From Emticicia aquatilis (lineage in GTDB: Bacteria; Bacteroidota; Bacteroidia; Cytophagales; Spirosomataceae), in NCBI RefSeq assembly GCF_014644295.1, contig NZ_BMKK01000006.1, positions 62,001 through 126,000 on the forward strand: a stretch of DNA of 64,000 bases, written 5' to 3'. Both the position numbers and the translations under genes were made by a program. This document shows positions 18,531 to 27,688 of the stretch, one piece after another; within the stretch, counting starts at the first letter, position 1, and each line of letters begins with the position of its first letter. The notes under the pieces were generated by a model. It had not been told where the DNA came from and did no database searches. It worked only from the letters and a program-made list of their open reading frames with translations.

Positions 18531-19903
18531 CACTTTACTTTCAAAAATTTAAATAGAATAATAACTTTATTGAATAAACTGGGTATTAAAACAATGGATA
18601 TCCATGCACCTGTCAAATATGCAACTGCTGGCATTAACGCACCTCTCAAAATAAAAAAAATAAATATGGATGAGTACACTGAAAAAATTTCATCGTAAAT
18701 TCTTTCAGTATTATACATTTTTTCAAGCCAAACTACAAATAGAGCCAATATAAAACCATAGAGAATGATACCAAATATTCCAAAATCAATATATCCTTCA
18801 ACAATAAGAGTAGACGAAATGTTATTGAAATGTAGTCCTTCAAACTGCATTAAAAAGTTTCCGATTAATTCACCAGTTGATATAGGCTTACATTCCCAAA
18901 TTGAACGAGGAACCCAAAATGTGATTGTCCCTAATAATTGATTTCCAAAAGCATATCCATTTTTTCTTACATATAAAATACTTGCCGGTATATTAGCCCA
19001 AGCATCATAATGTAAATCGACAAAATGCTCTTTTATTAATTCTCCATAGTTTACAGATTTTTCTCCCCACTCGTCAATGGATATATGTGTTAACAAAGAA
19101 CTTAGTGGAAATAAGACTACCATCATCACAAATAAAAGTGCAAAAATTTTTATATTTGAATTAATTTTTTTTTTAAATACGAATATAAGTAATGAAATGT
19201 AAACAGGCCCTATTGCATTTCGTCTATCTAACAGCGGATTCTTTGTTAAAAAAACTAAGAATAGTAAAATTATAAACCCCACAAATACATAAAAATTCTT
19301 TTTTTTTGTCAATATATATACAGACATTGTCACAAAAGGTATCATGTAAAGAACTTTTCTTTGAAACATCGCTACTATTCTTTCATCAGCATCCAACTCT
19401 AACTGAAATGTAGATATTATAATTGCCATTTCATTATAGCTCCTTTGTGCAATTATGACACTAAAAAAAAACAATATATACACCATTCTAACACTGTTAG
19501 AACTAAACTTACCTACATGCACTTTAAGCGTTGTGTTTTGTAATATAATAAATAATGCAATAAAATATGTTGTTAAAAAAACAAAAACAAAAAGATTGCC
19601 ACATAATAATAAATCAGTGTCATACTTTGCGTTATTTATTAATTCATAAGAATCATTGTCCAATTGTAAAATTGGAGCAAGAAAATAAAACAAAAACATA
19701 AATACAATTACAGCACCACCAGCTATACTAAACCTTTGAATATGTATGTAGTAATATGTCCCAACGAAAATTGGCAATAAATTTAAAATAAAAGATATTT
19801 TTAAAATCGAGTCTAAGTGAAGTTGAGAAACGAAAATTATTAAACTCAGAAAAACTACTGCTAATAAGCAAATAATCCTCTTGCTCTTTGTTGTATTTAT
19901 CAC
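18530..19903 (-). CDS. Wzy-like O-antigen/capsule polymerase
   Basis: A 457-residue protein with 10-12 predicted membrane segments and one larger external loop (about residues 270-340, WGEKSVNYGELIKEHF to WVPRSIWECKP). This layout is typical of Wzy polymerases, which join repeat units at the periplasmic face. Motifs are weak in this family, so the call rests on topology and on its position in a locus that also has a flippase and transferases. It starts with GTG at 19903. No in-frame ATG occurs before the third membrane segment. The DNA is strikingly AT-rich. Confidence 0.72.
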   Translation of the reverse strand: MINTTKSKRIICLLAVVFLSLIIFVSQLHLDSILKISFILNLLPIFVGTYYYIHIQRFSIAGGAVIVFMFLFYFLAPILQLDNDSYELINNAKYDTDLLLCGNLFVFVFLTTYFIALFIILQNTTLKVHVGKFSSNSVRMVYILFFFSVIIAQRSYNEMAIIISTFQLELDADERIVAMFQRKVLYMIPFVTMSVYILTKKKNFYVFVGFIILLFLVFLTKNPLLDRRNAIGPVYISLLIFVFKKKINSNIKIFALLFVMMVVLFPLSSLLTHISIDEWGEKSVNYGELIKEHFVDLHYDAWANIPASILYVRKNGYAFGNQLLGTITFWVPRSIWECKPISTGELIGNFLMQFEGLHFNNISSTLIVEGYIDFGIFGIILYGFILALFVVWLEKMYNTERIYDEIFSVYSSIFIFFILRGALMPAVAYLTGAWISIVLIPSLFNKVIILFKFLKVK

Positions 19904-19955
19904 GCTTAATGCTTTTTAGAAGACAAAACTGTATAGCAATTGAAAATGTAACTCC

Positions 19956-20834
19956 TTATTTCACAAGAAATTTATTGGAATAAATATCAAATTCTTGCTT
20001 TTTTTCGAAATTATTAATGTAATTCTTATTCAAAAAAATCGTAGGCATCAAAGCATAGCGTATTTGTAATAGTAATCGCTTTTCAGTTTTAGCTGGCTGT
20101 CCTTTATGGAAGCCATAAGTATCTTCAATAAAAGATAGGCCTTTCTTACCTGTGAATTTTCTAAACTTATTTTTACCAAATAAGGCCTCCACTTCTGTAT
20201 CTTCATATCTTCTTATATCTAACCCTTTAGGTTCTAAATGACTACCCTCCACAAAGACATGAGGCCCCGACTCTTCGGTTACCTCTGTTAAATAAATAAA
20301 ATATTTGAGAAAACGAATACCATCATTATCTCTATGCAGATTTTCTGCTTGCTCTGCCTTTTCATGACCTGGCAAGGACCACCATGCCTGAATACTATCA
20401 ATAATAGGTTTACATCCAAAGTATCGCTCACAAACCTCCAATGCAATTGGATTATTGGCAATTTCTAATAGGCGTGGTATTGCTAAAACGTTCTCTATTT
20501 GTGCTGTATGTACTTCTTTGGGAGCATCTTCAATGTTAAATTTGCCAAGATATGGTTTCCACGGGTCAAAGCAAATCATATTCGTTAAACTATCTCTTAG
20601 CTCATCAGCTTCTTCAGTTGTAATAATATTTGGCATCTCACAATACCCTACTTCTTTTAATTTACTATATAGTTTCTCCCCCTGAATTGTCTTATTTTCC
20701 GAAGTAGGTAAAAACTTAGATATAATATCCGCAACAGCTTTACGAATGTGTGGTTTTCTTATTTTCTCTTGAATTAACTGAAATGCAAAAACCCATAGTG
20801 GAGCTCTTTTTCGAGAATTAATTGTATAATTCAT
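19956..20834 (-). CDS. Phytanoyl-CoA dioxygenase (PhyH)-like protein
   Basis: A 292-residue protein that fits the Fe(II)/2-oxoglutarate oxygenase pattern. LHRDND supplies the HxD metal ligands near residue 167, YGFHKG the distal His, and RLLLQIRY the Arg that would bind 2-oxoglutarate. GPHVFVEGSH is a typical PhyH strand. The family hydroxylates small molecules, lipids and some natural products. Here the gene sits between the polymerase and a KpsS-like enzyme, 4 bases from the latter, so glycan or lipid-carrier hydroxylation is a reasonable guess. The substrate is unknown. Confidence 0.78.
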   Translation of the reverse strand: MNYTINSRKRAPLWVFAFQLIQEKIRKPHIRKAVADIISKFLPTSENKTIQGEKLYSKLKEVGYCEMPNIITTEEADELRDSLTNMICFDPWKPYLGKFNIEDAPKEVHTAQIENVLAIPRLLEIANNPIALEVCERYFGCKPIIDSIQAWWSLPGHEKAEQAENLHRDNDGIRFLKYFIYLTEVTEESGPHVFVEGSHLEPKGLDIRRYEDTEVEALFGKNKFRKFTGKKGLSFIEDTYGFHKGQPAKTEKRLLLQIRYALMPTIFLNKNYINNFEKKQEFDIYSNKFLVK

Positions 20835-20838
20835 ATGT

Positions 20839-22257
20839 TTATTTTTTAATTGAATCTATTATCAAATCTATAGTATCTTTATAGTCATCTATTGACATTG
20901 ATATTTTATAATATCCATACACTGTTGACACCGCATTATTAGAATTAGCTATAGTATCTCTCGATGATTGAGATAAAATCTTAAATAGCTGTTCAAAATT
21001 ATCAATTTTAGTAACTAAGGGGTGTTTTTCATAAAATACCTTCCCTAACACGATTACTGGCTTACCCAATACCAGAGCCTCAAATCCTACTGTACTTGTC
21101 AGTGTAATCACTTTGACACATCTTTTTATTAAAATCTTGGCATCTTGACTAAACGGAATTATTACTACATTAGGGATTTGAGATAGTTTTTTATAAAATG
21201 ACAACGAAGGAAAGCCAGCAGCACTAATATGGTCTTTAACATATAATTTATACCCAAATGGCAAATTAAATGCGATATTTATAATGGTATTGAGCTCATC
21301 ATTAAGGTGCCTTGCCCAAATTGATGTAGCAGATTCTGGATGAAAATGTAGTGGATATAAAAAGAATAAATCATTTAACGAGTTATCAATAGGCTCATAG
21401 TATTTTTTTATTATTATAGGAAGTTTTATTTTACGTTTTAACTGCATCCAAAAAGTATTAATTGAAGATACAATCGGGTTTCCTAACTGATAAGCATATG
21501 GCACATCATTCTTTCTTTCTTTTTTCAGATAAATCAACGACTTAATTAAATACCTAATTTTATCTTTCCTAAGGTAAAGCTGTGCCATTGAATCGGTAGC
21601 ATTTAGCCCAACTAATTGCATGTAATCTGGCTGAATATTACTAAAGTTTAATAGGTATTTATCTATATATTCTACTGCCTTTTCATCTAATATATCAGCA
21701 TTATATAAAGCATTATTATACTCTTCTATGTATTGTCTTGAATCTGCATACACTGCATTAAGTACCTCATATCTATTAGGTAAACGTGAATAAATTAATC
21801 CTTTATATTTCGCATTAAATAAGGTAGAGATGTTATATGCTGCGTAGTTAAAACTATTTGAAACAGCTTCGTGCCACACTATATCAATTTTTTCTCTTTC
21901 AAATATTTCATAAAAAAAATTATATAAGCAAACCATTACTTTATTTGTATAATCTTTGGTATGCTTGTTCCCTATATGATTTGCTCTATCATAATCGCTA
22001 AAATATGACTCCCAAATATTAAAATTAGCAATAGAAGTATTTAATAATTTTAAATCATATTTATCTTTATTTAATTTAAAATATTGACTAAAAATGTAGT
22101 CAACAGAAAAATCTAAATTTAATGTATATTGATAAAAAAGACTCTCAGATGCAACTATTACATCAAACCCTTCGTTTTCCAATCTTTTGTATAAATCATT
22201 TGTGAATATTTTCACATCAGGAGCATTATTTAATAATAATAGAATCTTTCTTCTCAT
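20839..22257 (-). CDS. KpsS/Kdo-transferase-like capsule biosynthesis protein
   Basis: A 472-residue protein. The N-terminal half has no motif I recognise. The C-terminal half has the pattern of capsule polysaccharide biosynthesis proteins and Kdo-type transferases: YPLHFHPESATSIWA, LPFGYKLYVKDH, and TLTSTVGFEALVLGKPVIVLG near residues 390-415. Proteins of this type transfer 3-deoxy-ulosonic acids such as Kdo. Since the locus makes a nonulosonic acid, this is a good candidate for the transferase that adds it, but that is inference. It overlaps the flippase gene by 32 bases. Confidence 0.65.
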   Translation of the reverse strand: MRRKILLLLNNAPDVKIFTNDLYKRLENEGFDVIVASESLFYQYTLNLDFSVDYIFSQYFKLNKDKYDLKLLNTSIANFNIWESYFSDYDRANHIGNKHTKDYTNKVMVCLYNFFYEIFEREKIDIVWHEAVSNSFNYAAYNISTLFNAKYKGLIYSRLPNRYEVLNAVYADSRQYIEEYNNALYNADILDEKAVEYIDKYLLNFSNIQPDYMQLVGLNATDSMAQLYLRKDKIRYLIKSLIYLKKERKNDVPYAYQLGNPIVSSINTFWMQLKRKIKLPIIIKKYYEPIDNSLNDLFFLYPLHFHPESATSIWARHLNDELNTIINIAFNLPFGYKLYVKDHISAAGFPSLSFYKKLSQIPNVVIIPFSQDAKILIKRCVKVITLTSTVGFEALVLGKPVIVLGKVFYEKHPLVTKIDNFEQLFKILSQSSRDTIANSNNAVSTVYGYYKISMSIDDYKDTIDLIIDSIKK

Positions 22258-23410
22258 GTTTTAAAAATGATATTATTAATAATAAGATTACCATCAAATA
22301 ATACGATAACTTAATAAATACAAGGAATTTGATGTTTGTTATGTTGTTGTGATATATAAAGAACAGCACAGTATAATATATAACTGTACTGTATATAGTA
22401 TTTTTTAAAATAATAAGCCTTTTATCTACTGAATGAAAATAATAAAATAGCACAGCATATATAGAATACAACACATTACCTACCAACGTTATTTGTAGCA
22501 AATTTAAGTTTTGAACATATAAAGGAAAAAAACTTATAATATATGAATATAATACATATATAAATAAGTTGGAAATAATTGACAAAAACAGTATTTTTTG
22601 TATGAATTTACTGTAATACGCCTTATTTGTGTTTAAAATTAAATCCTTTATATGAACTTGTATCAATGATGTTGGTATAATATTCACTAATGAGAAAAGA
22701 GTAAATATAAATATAAAATCTGCCGCAATATCATGAAAATATTCGCTTATTACTATTCTATCAACTGTTGAACTAAGCATTAGAAATAGTGTATTAAGAA
22801 ATAGTAGATAACTATTCCTCAATACTTCAGCAACATATTTGAAAACTTTAGGAAAAAAATGTATTATTTTAATTAATGTTTTAGAATATACTATTAGATA
22901 CAAAATTATATATGATAGTAAAATTGCAGAACAGTAAAAAAAAAAGTTTTTGTAAAACACCAATAACAGAAATGGAATTATCGGAAATAAAACATCATTC
23001 AATAATAGCAATTTAGAAAATGAAATTAAATCACCTTTAGAACGATAATAAGATTTTAAACTATTAACTAATGCGTAGAAAACCCCTGATAAACTTAAAG
23101 ACAGATATATATAATTTGTATAACCTAAAATAATCCAAAAAACAAATAGTAATATTGATAATAAAGTAACAATAAAATTTAAACTAACAATATAAAATAC
23201 ACCCCTATAATTAGACGATTGCGGCAGTAGTTTTTCCAAAGCCTGACGCCCACCTAAATCAGTTAAATCGTACATTTGAAATATTGATTTTCCAACATTA
23301 AATTGCACAAAATCATTTTTATTAAAAAAAGAGGTAATGTAAAATTGTGTAACTAATGATATTAAAGTTGATAGATATAGTAATAATGTTGTAAAAAATT
23401 TGGTTTTCAT
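22226..23410 (-). CDS. Wzx-like polysaccharide flippase
   Basis: A 394-residue very hydrophobic protein with about 12 predicted membrane segments. Its start resembles the polysaccharide biosynthesis (Wzx/RfbX) branch of the MOP exporters, for instance FVQFNVGKSIFQMYDLTDLGGRQAL. Its likely role is to turn lipid-linked repeat units across the inner membrane. It is a little shorter than the typical 410-480 residues. The start overlaps the pseI stop in TAATG form. The DNA is very AT-rich, like the polymerase gene. Confidence 0.75.
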   Translation of the reverse strand: MKTKFFTTLLLYLSTLISLVTQFYITSFFNKNDFVQFNVGKSIFQMYDLTDLGGRQALEKLLPQSSNYRGVFYIVSLNFIVTLLSILLFVFWIILGYTNYIYLSLSLSGVFYALVNSLKSYYRSKGDLISFSKLLLLNDVLFPIIPFLLLVFYKNFFFYCSAILLSYIILYLIVYSKTLIKIIHFFPKVFKYVAEVLRNSYLLFLNTLFLMLSSTVDRIVISEYFHDIAADFIFIFTLFSLVNIIPTSLIQVHIKDLILNTNKAYYSKFIQKILFLSIISNLFIYVLYSYIISFFPLYVQNLNLLQITLVGNVLYSIYAVLFYYFHSVDKRLIILKNTIYSTVIYYTVLFFIYHNNITNIKFLVFIKLSYYLMVILLLIISFLKHEKKDSIIIK

Positions 23411-24453
23411 TAGTAACTTGTCAACGGTGTCCCTTCGGTATAATTTATCTTTGCCACTTTCCCCAACAACCCCTCATAATACTTAGGTTGCATTCCATCC
23501 CCTGGACGAATCACTCTAATATTTTTATCAGTAAGTAGTTCTCCAGCTTGAATATCTTTCACTACATAAATTGAGCGTTTGAAAAGCAAACTCTTCTTCT
23601 CAGATTCTTGCACCCCATATTGCACAACTCCTAAAGACTGCCAGGCTCTTTCTGTTTCAATAACTAAAGCTTTCAATTCATCAGGTTCAAGAGAAAAAGC
23701 TGAATCAACGCCACCTTCGGCTCTACTCAAACAAAAGTGTTTTTCAATTACTGTAGCACCCATCGTTACAGCGGCTATCGGTACTCCAATTCCCATGGTA
23801 TGGTCACTCAATCCAACCTCACAATTAAATAATTCTTTTAGATGAGGAATCGTTCGAATATTAGAGTTTTCTGGAGTTGCCGGGTAATTACTTGTACATT
23901 TTAATAAAATTAAATCGTTACACCCATTCTCTCTCAGTACTCTTACAGACTCATCTAAATTGGCTATTGTACTTGCTCCCGTTGACATAATCACAGGTTT
24001 ACCTGTTTTTGCGACCTTCTTTAGTAATGGATGATGATTGTTCTCAAAAGAGGCAATCTTGTGAGCAGGAGTATCTAATTTTTCCAAAAAATCGACGGCT
24101 GTATCATCAAACGGTGTTGAGAAGCAAATAATCCCATTATCTGCCGCACACTTATACATTGCGTCATGCCATTCCCAGGGCGTATAGGCTTCTTGGTATA
24201 GTTCGTATAAATTTCGACCAGCCCAAAGTGAAGTAGAATCCTCAATATCAAATAATCCACCCCTTTGATTAATTGTTAATGTATCAGCCGTATAAGTCTG
24301 TAGTTTTATGGCATCTGCACCAGATTTTGCGGCTATTTCTATAATCTTTAAAGCTCTTTCGATTGACTGGTTATGATTCCCAGACATTTCAGCAATAATA
24401 AAAGGTTTGTAAGATTGCCCTATATTATAATTTCCTATTTTCATAAAACACAT
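23410..24453 (-). CDS. pseI: Pseudaminic acid synthase (NeuB family)
   Basis: A 347-residue protein that condenses a 2,4-diacetamido-trideoxy hexose with phosphoenolpyruvate to form a nonulosonic acid. The NeuB TIM barrel shows FIIAEMSGNHNQS (residues 18-30), DAIKLQTYTADTLT, GLSDHTMGIGVP and EKHFCLSRAEGGVDSAFSL, which fit the pseudaminic (PseI) branch better than the sialic acid branch. A C-terminal SAF (antifreeze-like) domain follows from about residue 285. An ATG at 24444 is an alternative start. It overlaps both neighbours by one base, so it belongs to the pse operon. Confidence 0.9.
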   Translation of the reverse strand: MCFMKIGNYNIGQSYKPFIIAEMSGNHNQSIERALKIIEIAAKSGADAIKLQTYTADTLTINQRGGLFDIEDSTSLWAGRNLYELYQEAYTPWEWHDAMYKCAADNGIICFSTPFDDTAVDFLEKLDTPAHKIASFENNHHPLLKKVAKTGKPVIMSTGASTIANLDESVRVLRENGCNDLILLKCTSNYPATPENSNIRTIPHLKELFNCEVGLSDHTMGIGVPIAAVTMGATVIEKHFCLSRAEGGVDSAFSLEPDELKALVIETERAWQSLGVVQYGVQESEKKSLLFKRSIYVVKDIQAGELLTDKNIRVIRPGDGMQPKYYEGLLGKVAKINYTEGTPLTSY

Positions 24454-25235
24454 TACTTATTTACACCTTCAGATAAATGATAATCAAATAATCTAACAGG
24501 AAGATTGATTTGATTTATGGCATATTTAATATCAAAAGGAGTAAACTGGGTATAATGAAAAATACTTGCTCCTGCTACTCCTGTTACATTAACTTTATCT
24601 AATAAATCTGCAAAATGTTCGGGTTTCCCAGCACCTCCACTCGCAATAACGGGTATATTAGTGTCTTTGCGTAGAGTATTGAATAATTCAATATCAAATC
24701 CATTCATCATTCCATCATTCTTAACATCATTAATGAATAATTCTCCCGCCCCTGAATCTTCCATTTCTTTTATAAAATCATTTGCTGAACGATTTATTTC
24801 GTTTTCATAATGATATACCTTATACTCATTATTTACAGATTTAACATCTACTGAAACAACGATACATTGTGAACCAAATATCTTAACAGCCTCTCGTATA
24901 AAACTTGGATTTTTCAAGGCAACGCTTTTTAAAACTACTTTATCAGCTCCTATTTTAAGCAAATTATTAATATCTTCAATAGAGTCAATACCTCCACCAA
25001 TTGTTACAGGCATAAAACATTCGTTTATTACTTGCTTAACAACTGCTAAATTTATTTTACGTTTTTGTTTTGAGGCAAAAATATCAACAAATACTAATTC
25101 ATCTACGTTTCGAGAATTATAAACCCTTGCTACTTGCGTTGGGTTGCCAACCATACGAGGATTATCAAATTGCTTGGTTTTAACTAATGCAAACCCATTG
25201 AATGATAATATAGGTATAACTCTAATTTTAAGCAT
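24453..25235 (-). CDS. HisF-like cyclase subunit of acetamidino-sugar synthesis
   Basis: A 260-residue HisF-fold protein. It has the usual phosphate-binding blocks (MPVTIGGGIDS, IPVIASGGAGKPEH) and the second catalytic Asp region NDVKNDGMMNGFD. The first catalytic Asp of true HisF (in the early CLDV segment) is absent: the sequence there is PILSFNGFALVKT. This divergence and the place between hisH-like and pseI genes identify the HisF2/AglZ type. These partner a glutaminase and the N-acetyl-sugar amidotransferase to form acetamidino groups, rather than making histidine. It overlaps the hisH-like gene by 8 bases. Confidence 0.88.
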   Translation of the reverse strand: MLKIRVIPILSFNGFALVKTKQFDNPRMVGNPTQVARVYNSRNVDELVFVDIFASKQKRKINLAVVKQVINECFMPVTIGGGIDSIEDINNLLKIGADKVVLKSVALKNPSFIREAVKIFGSQCIVVSVDVKSVNNEYKVYHYENEINRSANDFIKEMEDSGAGELFINDVKNDGMMNGFDIELFNTLRKDTNIPVIASGGAGKPEHFADLLDKVNVTGVAGASIFHYTQFTPFDIKYAINQINLPVRLFDYHLSEGVNK

Positions 25236-25830
25236 AAAAATCTATAAAGTTTTTTAATACCTGTAATCCTGCAGTTTGACTTTTTTCAGGATGAAATTGT
25301 GTACCAAAAACATTGTTTTTTTGAACAACTGCTACTAAATCACTCCCATAGTTAACTGTTGCAGCTACATCATTAATGTTTTTTGCATTAAAAAAGTAAC
25401 TATGTACAAAATAGAAATTACTATCTGTAAGTTTGTCAAAATACTGAGGAATCTTAATACTAATATTATTCCAACCAATATGTGGTACAGGTAAATTAGA
25501 TTCAGGAATTCTAATTACTTCACCTTCGATAAATCCCAAACCTTCTGTTAGACCATCTTCATATCCTTTTTCAGCTAATAGCTGCATCCCCAAACAAATG
25601 CCGAGAAATGGTTTACCTTCTGTAACCTTCTCTCTCAAAAAAGAGATAAGATTTCTTTGTTCTAAATTCTCCATCGCTTGGCGAAATGAACCAACACCAG
25701 GAAGTATAATGTATTTTGACTGATTAATTTTTTCAAAATTAGCAGTTACGATACTATCAACATTTAAAAAGCGAAGTGCTTTCTGAACAGAAGCCACGTT
25801 ACCCATTCCATATTCTACTATTGCCACCAT
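25228..25830 (-). CDS. HisH-like glutaminase of acetamidino-sugar synthesis
   Basis: A 200-residue class I glutamine amidotransferase. The catalytic Cys lies in FLGICLGMQLL, and the His and Glu in QFHPEKSQ, so the triad is intact. The ATG at 25830 is preferred over a TTG two codons upstream. Within this operon it would release ammonia from glutamine and pass it through the HisF-like partner to the amidotransferase encoded immediately upstream. No other histidine-biosynthesis genes are present in the window, which argues against a role in that pathway. Confidence 0.88.
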   Translation of the reverse strand: MVAIVEYGMGNVASVQKALRFLNVDSIVTANFEKINQSKYIILPGVGSFRQAMENLEQRNLISFLREKVTEGKPFLGICLGMQLLAEKGYEDGLTEGLGFIEGEVIRIPESNLPVPHIGWNNISIKIPQYFDKLTDSNFYFVHSYFFNAKNINDVAATVNYGSDLVAVVQKNNVFGTQFHPEKSQTAGLQVLKNFIDFYA

Positions 25831-25870
25831 TATCAAGTATAATTAGGTCATACCAAAGTGAAAACTTTCT

Positions 25871-27025
25871 CTAAATTACCTCAAAATTTCGTACTAAGTT
25901 CTTATTGTCATGTCGTAAAAACCTTCCATTTTCATCTTGTGCGAAAAGTACAGGATTGGTAAATGAATCAATTACTGCATCTATCTCATCTATTGTCATA
26001 CCAGAATATTCCATAAAAGATTTAATAGCATAGTGGGGATATTTTCCATCATATTCTTTAACTAAGTATTTGGCTTCTTCTCTTGTCAATCTCTTATTTC
26101 GTATATCTATGCACGCATGGTCAGTTGCCCTTCCAAAACCGTATTTAACAAATTTAAGGTAATCATGTAATCCAACTAATTTTTCATCCAAATTTTCATA
26201 GTTAGTGTAAGTACCTTCGATGGGGCCATCTTCCTTAATAGAAAAACCTGTTTCCTGAAGTATAATATCAAGTTGCTTTCTGGCATCCCAAAAGAAATAA
26301 TGACCTAAAAATATTCCTTTTATACCAACACGATTGATATCTTCGTCAGAAGGATAAAAATATGGTGTTAATTCTTTCGCAGTAATACCTTCAACCCCAA
26401 TCATATCTTGAATTCTATTTCCCAATAGCCCCCCAAACTCTTCCAACCATTTCCGATTTAAAACAGGAACTCTTGTTGCTTCCATAGGGCCACCGTATTC
26501 CTGCTGAGAATTTTCACCCCATATAATGAGTGGTATTCCAAATTTTACTGCAACTATAACAGGTATGGTAAAAATTCCTATATGATTAGGCCACATCTCA
26601 TCGCCTACTCTCTTAAAGGATTCGATAACCATTTTTTTATAGACTTGATGATTCTTTTTAAAATGAATCAAATCAATTCCCATTTTTGTAATATTATCAA
26701 TATTCCTTTGCCCTAACTCTGTCACATACGTTGTTTCAAAACATACAGCTAATGGGTTTAACCCATATTTTTTAGCCATATAGCATTGATATGTACTATC
26801 TTTACCCCCACTTACTGGAATAATACAATCATACCCAATTTCACTATCTTTTTTTTTGTAAGTAGAAATAATCTCCACGAATGCTTTTTCCTTAGCAATC
26901 CAGTCGATTTTATAATCTTTTTCTTCTGCAGCTTGACACGCCGAACATACTCCTTCCTCATCAAAAAAAAGGTCTGGCTTCGTTTCGGGGAAAAGACATT
27001 TTTTACAATATCTTAACTCTAACAT
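25871..27025 (-). CDS. N-acetyl sugar amidotransferase (PseA/WbpG type)
   Basis: A 384-residue protein. The N-terminus has two Cys pairs (CKKC at residues 8-11 and CSAC near 28-31) that probably bind zinc, followed by the ATP pyrophosphatase P-loop PVSGGKDSTYQC near residue 70. The family converts an N-acetyl group on a nonulosonic-acid precursor to an acetamidino group, using ammonia from the HisH/HisF-like pair encoded next. All three genes are in order in one operon. The call is strong; the exact sugar is inferred from pseB, pseC and pseI. Confidence 0.9.
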   Translation of the reverse strand: MLELRYCKKCLFPETKPDLFFDEEGVCSACQAAEEKDYKIDWIAKEKAFVEIISTYKKKDSEIGYDCIIPVSGGKDSTYQCYMAKKYGLNPLAVCFETTYVTELGQRNIDNITKMGIDLIHFKKNHQVYKKMVIESFKRVGDEMWPNHIGIFTIPVIVAVKFGIPLIIWGENSQQEYGGPMEATRVPVLNRKWLEEFGGLLGNRIQDMIGVEGITAKELTPYFYPSDEDINRVGIKGIFLGHYFFWDARKQLDIILQETGFSIKEDGPIEGTYTNYENLDEKLVGLHDYLKFVKYGFGRATDHACIDIRNKRLTREEAKYLVKEYDGKYPHYAIKSFMEYSGMTIDEIDAVIDSFTNPVLFAQDENGRFLRHDNKNLVRNFEVI

Positions 27026-27034
27026 ATTAATTAT

Positions 27035-27688
27035 TTATTTCTTTTCTAACAAAAACATACAATCTATTAAATTCTTGTCGGTAATGTATGGATAAAAATC
27101 CTTTTGAATTACGTCTAAATTTGGGAATGTTTTTTTGTAAATACTACAAAAATCGGCTTTCCATAAAAAGCCCTCGTTTCCTCTGTAATTTACACTTTCC
27201 ACATCTCCTTCAATAAAATACTCAAAACCTGTGATGTACTTTTTTGAACATCTCACTATTTCTGACATAAAACCGTGATGATTTTCAGGAGCAATATGAA
27301 TAAGTACACCATTTGTGCATACCAAATCAAAATAGTTGTCTTTAAACGGCAACTCAAATCCAGAGCCTTGAATAATGTTAATATTTTGAGTGTATTTTTT
27401 CGCTTGTTCCACCGCATATGGCTGTAATTCTACACCATAAAGATTTGTAAATCCCATTTTTTGTAAACCTACTAATTGCATTCCTGTATTGCAGCCAACT
27501 TCTAAAATTTTAGCATCTTTGGGCAAATTACCTAAAATTTTCTCATTTATAGTTGTTTTCGTTACCCCGTAAGTATCTAAATAGAATTTATCCCAATCTC
27601 TTGTATCTCGTGAATTTCTATCTGTGTATTCTTTTCCAAAATCACTTGACCAAAAGTTTTCTTGTGTATTTTTAATTTCAATTGCCAT
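27035..27688 (-). CDS. Pseudaminic-acid-type SAM methylase
   Basis: A 217-residue class I methyltransferase. SAM motif I is KILEVGCNTGMQ near residues 59-70, followed by LYGVELQPYAVEQAK. The N-terminus TQENFWSSDFGKEYTDRN and the region DVESVNYRGNEGFLWKADF match the methylases repeatedly found in pseudaminic acid loci. The role is thought to be methylation of the sugar or its precursor. It overlaps pseC by 11 bases and is followed after 9 bases by the amidotransferase gene. Confidence 0.83.
   Translation of the reverse strand: MAIEIKNTQENFWSSDFGKEYTDRNSRDTRDWDKFYLDTYGVTKTTINEKILGNLPKDAKILEVGCNTGMQLVGLQKMGFTNLYGVELQPYAVEQAKKYTQNINIIQGSGFELPFKDNYFDLVCTNGVLIHIAPENHHGFMSEIVRCSKKYITGFEYFIEGDVESVNYRGNEGFLWKADFCSIYKKTFPNLDVIQKDFYPYITDKNLIDCMFLLEKK

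Noticed and set aside
24453-25830. HisF and HisH homologues as part of histidine biosynthesis
   Set aside because: No other his genes are present, the HisF-like protein lacks a catalytic Asp, and both lie between the sugar amidotransferase and pseI.
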